Positions 1-11,393 of a stretch of 64,000 bases of DNA are shown here, piece by piece. The notes below the pieces were generated by a model, which was not told where the DNA came from, made no database searches, and saw nothing but the letters and a program-made list of their open reading frames with translations. The stretch covers positions 516,001 to 580,000 of the forward strand of contig JAGUCH010000006.1 of the NCBI GenBank assembly GCA_019096065.1, written 5' to 3'. The translations under genes and the position numbers were made by a program. The stretch's first letter is position 1, and each line of letters opens with the position of its first letter. This DNA is from Paracyclopina nana (lineage: Eukaryota; Arthropoda; Copepoda; Cyclopoida; Cyclopettidae).

Positions 1-311
1 GCTCCTTTCAGCTAGCTAGAGTTTATTTTCCGCTGCACTGTCTTCATAAAAAAGTCGCCAAAAATGGCATAAGAATGGAGCCATCAACCGATTTCACCAT
101 CAAGCCAAATTGAGATTTTTTTCGCCTATTAATTACACTGATTTATGGCTAACCAAAATTCAAATTTAACTACTTTTAAACCCCTTCCCTTCTCTTAAAT
201 ATTTTATGCGTAGAAATATTTTTAAAGTTAAAAAACCACAGCTTTATAGAGGCCGAGTAAACTTTTGACAGACCGAGCATTTCGCTATGAGGTAAAATTG
301 GGCGTTTTTAC
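1..311. other. Non-coding, probable first intron of the gene at 312-774
   Basis: AT-rich sequence lying downstream, in gene orientation, of the predicted donor at 311/310. No second exon is recognisable, so the rest of this gene lies beyond the left edge or is not visible. Confidence 0.4.
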
Positions 312-774
312 CTGGCTGTATTCCACTCGTTGTCGTTTTGAGCACTCGTTTCAGCGTAAAAGTGGGCAAATGCACGGGGTAATCGGGGTAAGTCGTGACG
401 CAAATGCTTTCTTGCACTAAACTGCTGTGATCACTCGGTGTAACGAGTGGTCGCCACACCGGCCACTTTAAGTGCCCGTGTCTGGGGTGTCTGGGCGGGA
501 AATTGTAGTACTCGTTCTCTTCGCTCAAGTCCCCGATTGAGGTGGTCAACGTCACTTGTTTCTCCACCACATTATCCAAACTCTGAGCAGTAACGGGTAA
601 CGGCTTGGACTTGTAGATCACTTCGTAGCGGAAAGTTGTGTTATGCTCGTGACACACGCAGCACAGTAACGAGTGGGACTTGGGGAGCGTGTCGAACAAC
701 TCGTTGCTTCCCTCACTCGTTTGCTCAGCTGTTTTCTCAGCTAGAATGGCTGCATTGGAGGCGAGGACGTGCAT
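312..774 (-). CDS. Unrecognised protein, first coding exon (partial gene)
   Basis: An open frame of 154 codons begins at an ATG at 774 with residues MHVLASNAAILAEKT and runs to a plausible splice donor after the codons for SGIQP (G|GTAAAA at 312/311), leaving phase 1. The composition is coding-like and much richer in C and G than the surrounding DNA. It contains a CCVCHEH stretch and a basic, aromatic FPPRHPRHGHLKWPVWRP segment, but no domain that I recognise. No signal peptide or membrane segment is evident. A GC-rich, CpG-dense tract lies about 100 bases upstream of the ATG and is a plausible promoter, which supports this being the 5' exon. Later exons would lie to the left of the window. 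Function is unknown; existence as a real exon is likely but not proven. Confidence 0.5.
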
Positions 775-862
775 TGAGCAAGCATACTTTTTTCACTTCG
801 GGGGAGCTGCACACTGGCACCAATGGCGGACAACTGACGAGAAGATGAAATTCCTCAGCCCA

Positions 863-897
863 AAATGGCGGGCGGGCGGGCGCGCGCGCGCGCGCCC
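863..897. promoter_or_regulatory. CpG-dense GC tract upstream of the gene at 774
   Basis: A run of GGCGGGCGGGC followed by alternating GC dinucleotides sits 90-120 bases upstream of the first ATG of the minus-strand exon. The alternating purine-pyrimidine run could adopt Z-DNA. Similar GC tracts precede the minus-strand starts near 24.35 and 36.4 kb, so a core promoter or CpG-island role is inferred. Confidence 0.4.
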
Positions 898-899
898 CA

Positions 900-3800
900 G
901 CTTTGACCACCAAACCACACAGTGGACTTAACTTGCCTTAACTTTAATTTTTCCACTTAAAATAAGCGTTAGAAGCTATAATTTTTTTTTGAGGAAATAT
1001 GAGGGTTTTTTGGGGGGCAGGCGCCCACTGTGCACGACTCCTGGGCTACTGAGGAAATCAAGGATGCCAAGGAGGCGCGCGAACGCTCAAAAATGCAGCC
1101 ACTGTGGATGGTGCACATTAGGCGAAAAAATGAATTTGGAAAACCATTTTGACTGGCAGCAAAGATTAATTTTGGCCATAATTGCTTTTGCCCCCCTTTT
1201 CTAATGATAAATTAGTCGAGCCAGATTTTGGCAAGCGAGCTTCGAGATCGGCTTTTTACCAGCACGCTGTGTCTTTTAGAAGCAGTCGGTTATTATCTGC
1301 AAAATTGTTTTGTTTTGGCCAAAATCACGGCTACGCCGTAAAAATTGTTTTGCCTTGCCATAAGAAAGTTCAATGTCCTGATGAAATTCGAGTTTTATTT
1401 ATAGACCCGAAATGGCTGCTGCTGCCGGTCAAACCGTGACCCTTCTACTTCCAGGTGTCCCGTCAAAGTTGGCCTGCTCCCGGAAGAAGTGTCCCATGGA
1501 TACAATCATAACATGAGGAAGGCTTCATTTATGCATTGGCCACCACGCACTGCTATAAATCTTGATTTTGAACAATTCCTATGCTAATTGGCCCAAGTGA
1601 GCTAAAGTCTAATGAGACTGCACAGTGTGAGAGTGAATTTGACTAATTATTATGGCTGATGGGGCAAAAGATAAAAAAAAGTGAATTTTGGAATTTTTAA
1701 GGCCGCCCAACTAATGCCAACAAATTCCTTGAGCTAATTCCAAGAAAATTCACTTTTTCAAAATAGAAACTAAAATTCACTGCTAAATAATAAAAACGAG
1801 AAAATTAGTTAATAAATTCTATCATGTATTTCCATGAAAGTTCATTTTAAAAAAAGGGAAAAAAAGAATTCACTGCTAAATTAAAAAATGAGAAAATTAG
1901 TTTTTTAATTATTTCAGCTGATTCATGTAACTTCACTTTTTCCCAAATAAATAAATAAATGAACTTCACTAAATAATGAAAAGAAAGAGAAAATAAGTTT
2001 TTTTAATTTTTTCAGCTGATTTGAAGCTGGAACTTTTTTCAATGTCTTTTGACAGTTGAATCATGTGGAGTTTTCCCGAGGAAAACACAAAGTGGAAGAG
2101 TTTTCACCAATGAGATAAGAATGTTTTTGGTGGGCGTTTTTGCCCCAAAAGCAGCAGCAAGAAAAAATGTCCTGCAAAGGACGGTTGGCATTAAACGTTT
2201 GGTCGGGGGTCAAACACCCCGGTTAATTTCAAATGGACATGGACAATAGGTGCAATTTTCACGCCAAATTGTACAACTTGTCAAGGTTGGAAGAAGCAAC
2301 AAATGGCTAAAACGCAAAGCAAGTAAAAATGGGCATCTAGGGGATGATAAAACTCGGAGCCAAATGAACTAGAGTTTCCCCAACGGAAAACGAGATTCAT
2401 TAACATTTCATGTAGGTTACACAGATTTGTAAAAAAATTATAAATAGAGCCTGATTTGTTTCATCTGAGACTTAAAAAAAGAAGAATTAGCACTAATGAA
2501 TGCAATTTAGATTTTTTTTATTGTTGATTTTTGCAGTGTGGGCGAACCGGTGTTGCTACTAAAAATTTTTTTTAATCCTTTACTCAGCCAAATTGAAGAT
2601 ATCAATAAAGATAGTCCAAAAAGGCAAACTACAAAATAGCGTTCAAAAGGAAACCAGTTCTGATTGGAAATCTCTTGCAAATATTTGAATATAGTTGACA
2701 TCTCCTAGAAACACTTCTTGGTTTTCATGCTGGAAATTTGTGCTTTCGAGAATATTTATGAGACAACTTGGAACAATAACATTTAGGCGGCCAAAGCAGG
2801 GGCCAAAAAAGCACCAATTATGCTTGCCTAAGGCGTGAAATAAAACAGAAGCAACTGCTCGAATTTTCCTCTCGAAATACCAGCAGTACACACTAGGAAA
2901 AACTATCAAAAAAAGTTCCCCAAAAAAGTCAATCAAAATCATGCAAATAACTCTGATTCGAAATTATAGTTGAAACTTAATAAAGCTGAAAAACTAGCTT
3001 TTTAAGGCTGGCAATTTGACCTAAATTTGAATTTGTACTTTTCGAGTTTTATTCTTAGGAAAATTCTCAAATGTGGGAAGAACGTGCAGTTTAATTAAGA
3101 CAGAGAATTTAGAAATTTGCCACGCTACTCCCCTACCTTATTTTGATTGATGTTTGTCAATCGAAATTCTTGCCAGGGACCACCCAAAATGCCTCCTTTT
3201 TTATGTATTTCCACAGTGGATTATTTGCCCACTTTCACCACCTCATTTTAAGCTGCATTACTATTGCTAGGATGCAAAATGCCAAATTATCTCAAATTGA
3301 GTGTTTGAGCTATGCGGGTGAAAAAATGATAGAATCCACTGTGTGCATTCCTGAGGCAAAGGAATTCACTTCAAACTCTCACTAAAGAGGGCTCTGTTTA
3401 CCCAAAAAAAGGCGCTTGACCCTTTGACATTTGACATGAAAGGCAAAAAGGCATTCATTCATTTCGCTTAGGAGGAAAACAGAGAATATGGAAGTATTTT
3501 TTGGTACCATATGTATTCCAATAAGAGCTGGTCCATAATGCACAGTGGATTATGTATATTTCTGAACGCGCGCTAAAAAATTAGCCTTATTAAAATGAAA
3601 AACATTCTTTGCTTTGGATAAAATGTTTTGACTGTTGTATGCGGCCTCAAAAGAAAAAAATCCACTGTGCATGACCATAATTCATGGGGCAAAATGTGAA
3701 TATGAGCCTTTATTGCTTCCCCATAACCATTAAGAGTGTTTTCTGCTCGCACAATCAAACCCATATCATCTTTTGGGCCTCTTTTTTCCAGCTTTATGAC

Positions 3801-4010
3801 AAAAAAGCTTTTCCCCCAATTTGGGATGAAAAACGGGCTCGAAATTGACACCCATCAGGGCCAAGATTGGTTTTTATGGGGCAATATTTTAGCATTATGT
3901 GGAAGGAACTTACCCGAAAAAAAAGCCACCACTAGGTGCAACAGTTTTCCAATTTGAAATAAAAGGAAGCCTTGGTTGTTTACAATTTTAGTACATGTTT
4001 TGGCCGCTGA
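900..4010. other. Gene-free AT-rich DNA
   Basis: No exon with coding character and splice sites was seen on either strand. The short open frames here carry no recognisable domain. A notable feature is repeated use of the word CCACTGTG or its complement CACAGTGG (for example near 1030, 1098, 3215, 3336, 3540 and 3661), often as CACAGTGGATTAT. Confidence 0.5.
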
Positions 4011-4080
4011 CGCGCTAGGGGGCGCTGCGGCGTTGCTTTGGTGTTCCGTTACTGCTGCGCAGCAGCGCCCCCTATTGGTG
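4011..4080. promoter_or_regulatory. Convergent pair of CTCF-like motifs forming a 13-bp inverted repeat
   Basis: Positions 4011-4028 read CGCGCTAGGGGGCGCTGC, and positions 4062-4079, read on the minus strand, give CCAATAGGGGGCGCTG. The shared block TAGGGGGCGCTGC (4016-4028) is repeated exactly in inverted orientation at 4062-4074. Both match the long-established CTCF core (CCANYAGRKGGCGC). Around 30 bases separate the two blocks. The match is by eye and the protein-binding role is inferred. A simple hairpin or the ends of a small element are alternatives. Confidence 0.45.
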
Positions 4081-6109
4081 AATTTTAGCACTATCTCACG
4101 GGGGGAAAATCACACTCGCATTCCTACTCACTTTTGGACTTTTTGCAGCAAAACGAGGGCAGAAAAGAGGCTGGAAATAAAATCCAGCTTTAAAATATCG
4201 GTTTCCCTTGTTTTCCTTTTGTATTGACATTTTATTGGCGAGTTTTTCTTACCTGAAATTGGAAAAAGTTCGATAATTTTAATCAAATGTGAAATCCGGG
4301 CAATTTTGTGGGAGAAAATGTCAGATTTCATTAGATTTGCACAATGCTGAGTAGTTTCTCAGGAAACTCAGTTGCTTATCTCAGGCCCAATGTCGGCCAT
4401 TTTCCCGAAATAAGGGGCCACAGTGGGCTGTCGAGTCATTTCTGCGCGCATCTCTATACAAAGTTTCAAAATTCATCTCTTACGAGGCCAACTTTGTTTT
4501 ACCCATCTATCAACTTGAAGTATGCGAGAAAAAAGAGGAAATAGTCCACAGTGGATTATTTTTCCGGCTTTTGTTGCAGATTTGATCGACTCAATCAAGT
4601 TTAAAGCGTTAGGATCTCAGACGTGAATCGACTTACAAACCTTAACGTCTTTTTCCTTTTAAAATACCACACTCTTGCTCAAAGCCTTTGCTTTCATGAA
4701 AAAGACAACTTTGGGATAACCAAAATAATTTTCGAGGGTTAATTTTAAAACCGGACTACAGTAGAATACAAAAAATTTTTTTTAATAATGGGGATTCAGA
4801 ATGCAAAATTATCCTTTGTGCAGCCAGCCTAAATCTAAAATTGCACAATATTTTTCGAAAAGTGGCGAAAAAAGCCCATTGTGCATCATGGTCCAATATT
4901 AAGTTTTACTAGGCTTTTAAACCGTGAGATACAGGATAATACATCATAATACAATACAATGTTGCAGGGTCATCTATCACAGCTACTGGTTTGTAATTGA
5001 TGTGCTCGCGCGCTACAACAAAATACATAACTCTAAAAATGGATATTACAGATGAAATACATCTGGAATACGAAAAATTACCATATCTTGCACAGAGGAG
5101 TATTTTCCCTTTCTGCGCGCATCAAGATACTTTATTTTTGAATTAATTTGAAAAAATAAAAAATAAAAATGTTTGCAGGGAAATTCTGGCGTGAAAAAGT
5201 AGAAAAAACTGCGAAATACACCTGCCAATAAATATGGAAAAAATGGCCAGCAACTTTTTTTTGGCTGTCAAAATATGAACTACATTGAACTTTTCTTCTT
5301 CGCGCCGTATTTTACAGAAAAGTATGGCTGTAATCCAATTTCTCATGACATTCTCAAAGTTTGGCGAGATTTTGGCGGAATTTAACAACTACAGCTGCTC
5401 CAAATTCCACCCTTTCACTGATAAGCTTGACAACTCCTTGTTTACTGATTGAGTCATGGCAGAAAAGAGCAATCAAACATAATTTAGTTAGGGGGAAATT
5501 GGATGTATCAGCAGCAAAACAATTTGTACAGTGCTTTTTCTTCGCAATTATGGGCGGATAATGTCAAGTGAAGGATCGGATTTAAGACCCCACCTTTCAC
5601 AAGCACCTGCTGCTTTTGCCATAAAAGAGGAAAAAGTGGCCATTATTACAAAAAATGACACTAAACTGGCTAGACACGTTTTTGTTTTGGTGGAAAAGAC
5701 GAAAGTAGAGCTGGTTTTGATGAGTTGCGTGACTGGAATGGGCAATGTTCCGCACTTGCTTAACTTGCATGAAAAAATGATATTTTATTGAGTTTGCAGT
5801 GTGAATCATGGCTATAGTCACAGTTCATGACCAAGAGCTGTCAAAGTGACAAGTGTATTTCCTTTTTTCTTCTAACTACTTTATTATTAATATTCAACAA
5901 AGGTAGTTTTGATGAACTCCATCACACTGAGTGCACACATGACTTGTCAAAGGATATGCGAAATTGGCAAAATATGCTCATGCAAAAGGGAGCATTTCAA
6001 TTTATTTTTCACCTTTGCAAAGCTAAAAAAACCACCGAAATAAAGCTCCATCATCAGCTGCTAGAGTCAATAAAAGTTGGGAAATGAGCAAAAAAGGGAA
6101 ACTGACCAA
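4081..6109. other. Gene-free AT-rich DNA
   Basis: No supported exon on either strand. Further CACAGTGG words occur near 4424 and 4546. Nothing else structured was seen. Confidence 0.45.
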
Positions 6110-6430
6110 AGAAAGTTTATCATCACTTTGATATTCCTCCATTTAAAAGCCTAACGGTTTTCAGGCGCCAGACGGTCTGGCTCTACTAACGGCTTTGTTG
6201 GCGCCATGCTTTATTTTAATATAAAAATTACCCCATTGTGACACAGGCTCAAAGCAAACTAACCATGTAAAGTTTATCATATGAGAAATACTCTCATTTG
6301 AAAGGTCCAACGGTTTTCTGGCGCCAGACTGTCTGGCTCTCCACGACTTTCCTAGCGGTTTTTATGGCGCCAGAGAGTGTCTGCCAAGTTTTTTAAACAC
6401 ATGTTTCCCCACAGTGACACATGTTATAAA
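6110..6430. repeat. Diverged tandem duplication of a ~155-bp unit with GGCGCC palindromes
   Basis: Two copies (about 6110-6260 and 6265-6430) share, in the same order, AAAGTTTATCAT, a CTAACGGTTTTC/CCAACGGTTTTC block, GGCGCCAGAC.GTCTGGCTCT, a second TGGCGCCA site and a terminal GTGACACA. A related sequence in inverted sense lies near 13,265-13,330 (GGCGCCATAGGGGAAAACCGTT and GGCGCCAGAC), so this is probably a dispersed repeat family rather than a unique duplication. No coding capacity. Confidence 0.6.
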
Positions 6431-8359
6431 GCCTCTTTTTTGCTCAATTCTGAGCTCGCTTAAGCTATAGGGAAAAGTTTCTACTTCTTCTTTGCTTTAC
6501 GGTGCATTAACAAGTTTGCCAATGAACGAAGAGAAATTTCACCCATATCTGATTTAAGCTGTCCCCTCCAATGCACACACAGTGGACACAGGTTGCCTTC
6601 AAATGAGAGTGCGTTTTGCTCACTGTGCAAACTGCTCAGTTTGCATTAGCATGCCTCAAAGAAATAAACATATTATTTCATCTAGAATTGCCAAATGTTG
6701 CAAACTGGTTAAGAGTTGGTCGGGATAAAAAAAAAAAGCATTAAATGAGGCTTGCAAAAGGAATTTTTGCACTTTGTATAATAAAAAATGCATTATCATC
6801 ATCCCCCCTAAAAAAAGTGCAACAAAAGGGAAATGACCCAAGCTGGATTTTTTGCGCGGGACATCATGGCACATAATAAAATAAACCAGTCCCAGAGACC
6901 GAGCCACTCATTTTAAGGCTCTTGCACATTCCTTTTATTTAGTCAACCGAGCCGCACTTTTTAAGGAAGCAAATATGCACTGATTGGTTGTTTTTTTTCA
7001 GCAATGTGGCGCAATAATAAATGGCAATAAAAAGCGTTTCAAATATGAAATATAGTAGAGCTGTAAAATGAGCTCACGTTTTTCCTCTTAGTTTCTGTCC
7101 AAATGTGAGATTTATTTTTCTCTTGCTACTAAAAGACTTCACGGTTCATTGCATTCAAATTGACGGATTAACTTTTTGGATTAAGCCAGGAAAAATTCCA
7201 GGCTTTAAGGCCATAATTGTCCACTCAAGTAATGTATTGTTTAAAAAGAAGATTTGGATCTCCAAATGTCTGAGATTATTCGAGCCAGCTTTAATTTGGA
7301 CGCGCGCCTCAATTTCGACCCTTTTCCCACTGTGCACTGAATGCTATGTGGTTCGTTTCTTACAAATGGATAAAGTTTTGGGGTCAGTTTTGAAATGCAA
7401 TTTTTCTCAGGGCTCTCACGAAAATTGAAAGTTGACTTACAACAACACACTGGGCTGAAATCAAGTTTGAGTGACACTTGAACTGATTGCAGCAGCAGCA
7501 GCATAATTTGATAGAATAACATTCGCCATTTTGCTGGTGGCCAAAAAAGATAATTGCAGTGAAATTACCATAGACAATTTTGCAATTGGCAACCCGCCAT
7601 CTTTTTTGCCAATCAGCTAAAAGCCTATTATTTCCAGAGCCAGATTTGCATGTAAATTATTCGCCTTAAAATGTGTAGCTCGGTGGACAAGAGGAAAAAG
7701 GTTGCGGCCACTTTTATTTTAAAAGTAGCTGTGAAAGTGCCATAATTTTCTGGCAATAATAGCCCAAGGAAACAATCATCTGACCTAGCGTTTTGCCATG
7801 CACAGTTGATTATTTTGCAATAATTTCTTTTTTAAAACCTTTTTACAATTTGGCTTTTTTTAAAAAAAACCAACATTTTTGTTAAAAATCTAGTATTTTT
7901 TTGGAAGTGCGAGCCAAAATTGCCCACTGTGGCAATTTGAGAAAAGTGGAGGCATTTCTGATCATTGCTAAGTCAAAATAATGACTTAATGCTTGCAGCT
8001 TGGCCTGAATTTGATCCTCCACTGCACGGCTGCTGCGGAAATTGAGAAAACTGAGAAAACAGAGGAACAAAGCGCTCAGCTTAGGGAAACTGAGAAGAAG
8101 AATTGTTAGACATTTCTTTTGAGAAGAGACAACTCCATTCATTCATTACACTATTTTTGTATGTAGTAGGGGAAAACAGCCCATAATTTGCTTTTGAAAA
8201 CTGACTCTTGTGCGCAGAAAAAGAACTGGGATTCTCAGCAAAAGGAAAATAATTGACCGAAAGAAAAGGTTTAATATTCCACAGTGCAGTGGCCAACAGA
8301 CATAATAAAGTTTGTAGAAAATAATAACACTTGTTATTGTTTACTTTTGCCAATATGGC

Positions 8360-8376
8360 CAATAGATGGCGTGACA
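8360..8376 (+). promoter_or_regulatory. CTCF-like motif
   Basis: The stretch CCAATAGATGGCGTGAC resembles the CTCF consensus in the AGATGGCG form common in flies, with one core mismatch (T for the final C). It is one of several such motifs in the window. The role is inferred. Confidence 0.3.
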
Positions 8377-9348
8377 AATTGAGGTTTATTCCGGTTATAA
8401 TTGAGTGTTGTTGCTGCGCTCTGAAAAAGTAACGTTTTTCTTGGCCCAAGAGCAAATTTCGTGGGAAAACAGATTTGATCCAGAAATGTGGTGGTTTTCG
8501 GTGTTGTTGTTGTAGAGGTGACCCAGAAATAATAATAACAATAAAGTAAGAGTTTTCCATTAGTGAAATTATCAGAGACTGATAAATGTTTGAATGCATC
8601 AGTGGAGCAGAAAAATCCGCTAAAGCCCATTTTCTCCAAGAGTGCCTCAATTTCAGCTGTTGATTTCATAAGTGAACCTGAATTTTCTGATAAAAGCCAA
8701 AATTTGATGGATGGCTGAGATCTTAACATAGTATGAGAATTTGTGATTGAGGAAATTTGCATTTTTCTCATAAAAATGTCTCCATTGAAGGAGAAAGTGT
8801 GCTGTATTCTTCTTAAAATGGCCATTGACACCAATATAAGCAAGGCAAGCTGAGCACAAGAATTTCCCAAGAAAAGAGTAATTACCAAGAACTTGGCAAC
8901 ATGTTGGAACTTGGCACATGCCACTTCTCAGCTTTAGGGTTGGCTCTTTTCACCAACAACAAAGTTGATTTTAAGCCTGGTTTCCAACTTTGATCAATTC
9001 TCATCATCATATGCTTTGGCATCAAGTGCTTGCAGTTTGCTCTCCCTCTTTTTTACCTTCAAAAAGGTTTTTATTGAGGCCAATTTGCTCTAGGTGCTCT
9101 AATGGATTAAGTGGATTGATCAGGCATGCCAAAAAGGCTATTTTGAAGATTTTATCCAAAAGGCTCCTTCTATCACTGAGGTAGTTACCGTAATTGAAGC
9201 CTTTTTTCCCTTAAAAGGGCCAGTGTCCAGGTGCCAATAAGTCTGGCAGAATGCACTTTCTAGGGAAACTTGCATAAAAAGGAGTGCTTAGTTCCCAGGG
9301 TCAATTTTTGCTCAAGTAGGAAGTCGATTTTCAAAATGCATCTGGAAG

Positions 9349-9384
9349 CGCTTTTTTCTCTTAAGCGTTATCCCAAAAAGGAAG
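9349..9384 (-). repeat. Dispersed TTTTGGG.TAACGC repeat, copy 1 (partial)
   Basis: Read on the minus strand this is CTTCCTTTTTGGGATAACGC followed by TTAAGAGAAAAAAG. It matches the first part of the copy at 9862-9908 in opposite orientation, about 480 bases away. The terminal GCTACCAGA part is not present. Confidence 0.5.
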
Positions 9385-9861
9385 CTATAAACTCACTTCA
9401 CTCCTTTCTGCATTAACGCTCTCTTACCACTCGGATGGTTTCCATTTTGGTCAAGAGGAGAGAAAGCAAAGCAATTCTACAATTGCTTAGGGATTCTTAC
9501 ATAAGAATAGCCGTAGCAATAAAAAGTGGGCCCAGATTGGACCCTCTTTTGGAATTGACTCTTATTTTCGATCCCCAGCTATTGCAATGCATTCAAATGG
9601 AGCGACAGTAAAATAGAAGTGTATAGGATCAATGGGATTATGGCGGGAACTTATGGCTATTACTGATAGAGTTATTAGTCTGACACACACACACACAGTG
9701 GGGCATATCTAAAAGTGGTTTGTGAGCCTTGAATAGCCCCTAGTGATGAATGGCAAGGGATTAATTCTAAGAGGCTTAAATGATTGCTTTTTTCAGCCTT
9801 ACTGCAATACCTATTTGTAAGGGGGCGCTTTATCCCAAACATGAATGAAGCTCAAGCATCG

Positions 9862-9908
9862 CTTCCTTTTTGGGGTAACGCATTAAGGAAAAAAGTGCTA
9901 CCAGACAC
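9862..9908 (+). repeat. Dispersed TTTTGGG.TAACGC repeat, copy 2
   Basis: Best-preserved copy of a ~45-bp dispersed sequence: CTTCCTTTTTGGGGTAACGC, then ATTAAGGAAAAAAGTGCTACCAGA. Related copies lie at 9349 (inverted), 27611, 54031 and 62043 (inverted). Order and spacing of the blocks are conserved. The larger element from which it derives was not recognised. Confidence 0.55.
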
Positions 9909-11127
9909 AGAGGGAAAAGTGACTTTTAATGGTCTTATACCTCCTAGTGCTCGGCTGTCCATAAGGGATTTATCGGGATTAACCTTCTTTTTATCAGCCT
10001 TGGCATGCATAATGACAAAAGGCAGGCATTTACCACCACAAACACCAACACTGGACTAATTTATAGCACAAAAACGCGAGTTCCCCACCCTGATTTATTT
10101 TTTCCATTACCCATTTGAATTTCCCCATTTGAATAACTGAGTAATTGAATACTTCTTTCCACAAAAAGAGAGAAAAGCATTTGAAAAATTCCTCTTTGTT
10201 TCCACTCACTAAAAAACGACTCATTTCCAAAGAATGGATAGAGAAAAGGGAAAATGGACAACAAAAGTGAGTACAACTGCTGGTTCATCCATTATTGGCA
10301 CTGACAGCTGATCAAATCTCACCTTTGGTACCAAATATGGATCTTTTAATGGCAAAAAAGTGCAACTACTACAGCCATTAAAATGAGTGCCAACACAACA
10401 AAACGTGCATGAAATTAATCAGCCTTTTGATGAGTTATCAATCTTTTTGCTATTGTTGAAGCTAGTGAAAAAAGTGAAGCATGGTCAATTATTAAGAAAA
10501 GAATTCCTCCTTTTTTCAGTTGCTCCCCAACCGCGAATTTTGTCCAGTGGTCAGGAAATTAATTGCACTTTCACTTTTATCTTCATCATCTTCATGAATG
10601 GATAATTTTAGGTGGACCAAGTCGAGCAAAATAAGGGGCATTTTCCTCATTAGAAACGCCAAATGAGGGTTAATTGCTAATAAGTTATTATCATAAGTGT
10701 ATCACGCAATACTCATATAAATCATTAAGCTCTTTTGAGCTGTATTCATCTAATCTCTGTTTCCCTATGTATTTTGACGACATTTTTTGCCTATCTAAAA
10801 TTAATTACACTTTTAATAACCATCTTTTTAGTAGAGTTTCAGCTAGAAAATGCATTATTTAAAAAGTAGTAATGTAAAAGTTTTGATTTTTAGACTTCAG
10901 TTGTTCAGATGAACACCACATAAAAAGTAGTTTATCAGTGAGAGTATCTCCATTTTTCTCCATTGCATGACTTTTTGTGCATGTACAAGAGTATTGGGTT
11001 TATCTGGGGTTGAAATCAGCTTTTTTGTGATAACAATTTTGTGTTGATGGTGATTATTTTGAGTTTAGGTCAATCACACTTTCACAATTGCACTCTCTCA
11101 CACACACACACACTGGGCTGTTAGGAG

Positions 11128-11345
11128 GATCACGTGACGGTGATTTTTCAAAGCCCCAGGGCAAAAACTGCGCCAAACTATTTACGCCCTTACTCCTCAA
11201 GCAAGATTTTGTCAAATTAGGACTTTTCTCGGGGCGAAAAGAGAGGGAAAACAATTGCCAGGCTATAAATTATTGACCTTGCTGTTTTTGGAAAAAATGT
11301 CAACAAAGCAGAGTTTGTTTTGATCACGTGACTCGAGACCACGTG
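11128..11345. promoter_or_regulatory. Cluster of three CACGTG E-boxes
   Basis: CACGTG occurs at 11131-11136, 11325-11330 and 11340-11345. The first two share the wider context GATCACGTGAC, which fits the GTCACGTGAC (CLEAR/USF/MITF-type) palindrome. The last two are 9 bases apart. A near-palindrome AACAACCACGCGCGGTTGTT follows at 11374-11393. Three exact CACGTG sites in 215 bases of AT-rich DNA suggest a bHLH-responsive control region. No adjacent gene was identified, so the target is unknown. Confidence 0.35.
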
Positions 11346-11393
11346 GTTTTTGAGCCCAAAGTAAACAAAGTCAAACAACCACGCGCGGTTGTT

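Larger units (their letters stand above)
6431..11120. other. Gene-free AT-rich DNA with small dispersed repeats
   Basis: No supported exon. The overlapping minus-strand open frames at 8081-8924 run through low-complexity AT-rich DNA, lack domains and are treated as chance. A (CA)n tract lies near 9684 and a second starts near 11,098. Copies of short dispersed families are listed separately. Confidence 0.45.

Noticed and set aside
8081-8924. Overlapping minus-strand open frames of 189 and 196 codons
   Set aside because: Two long frames overlap in different phases, contain low-complexity TTTTTPKTTT-type sequence, and lack domains, splice context and coding-like composition.
10859-10932. Possible target duplication TAAAAAGTAGT flanking a short insert that ends in GATGAACACCACATA
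   Set aside because: Only one terminus matches the MITE family seen at 60.9-61.0 kb, and the 60-base insert lacks the second inverted end. It is noted as a fragment, not called as an element.
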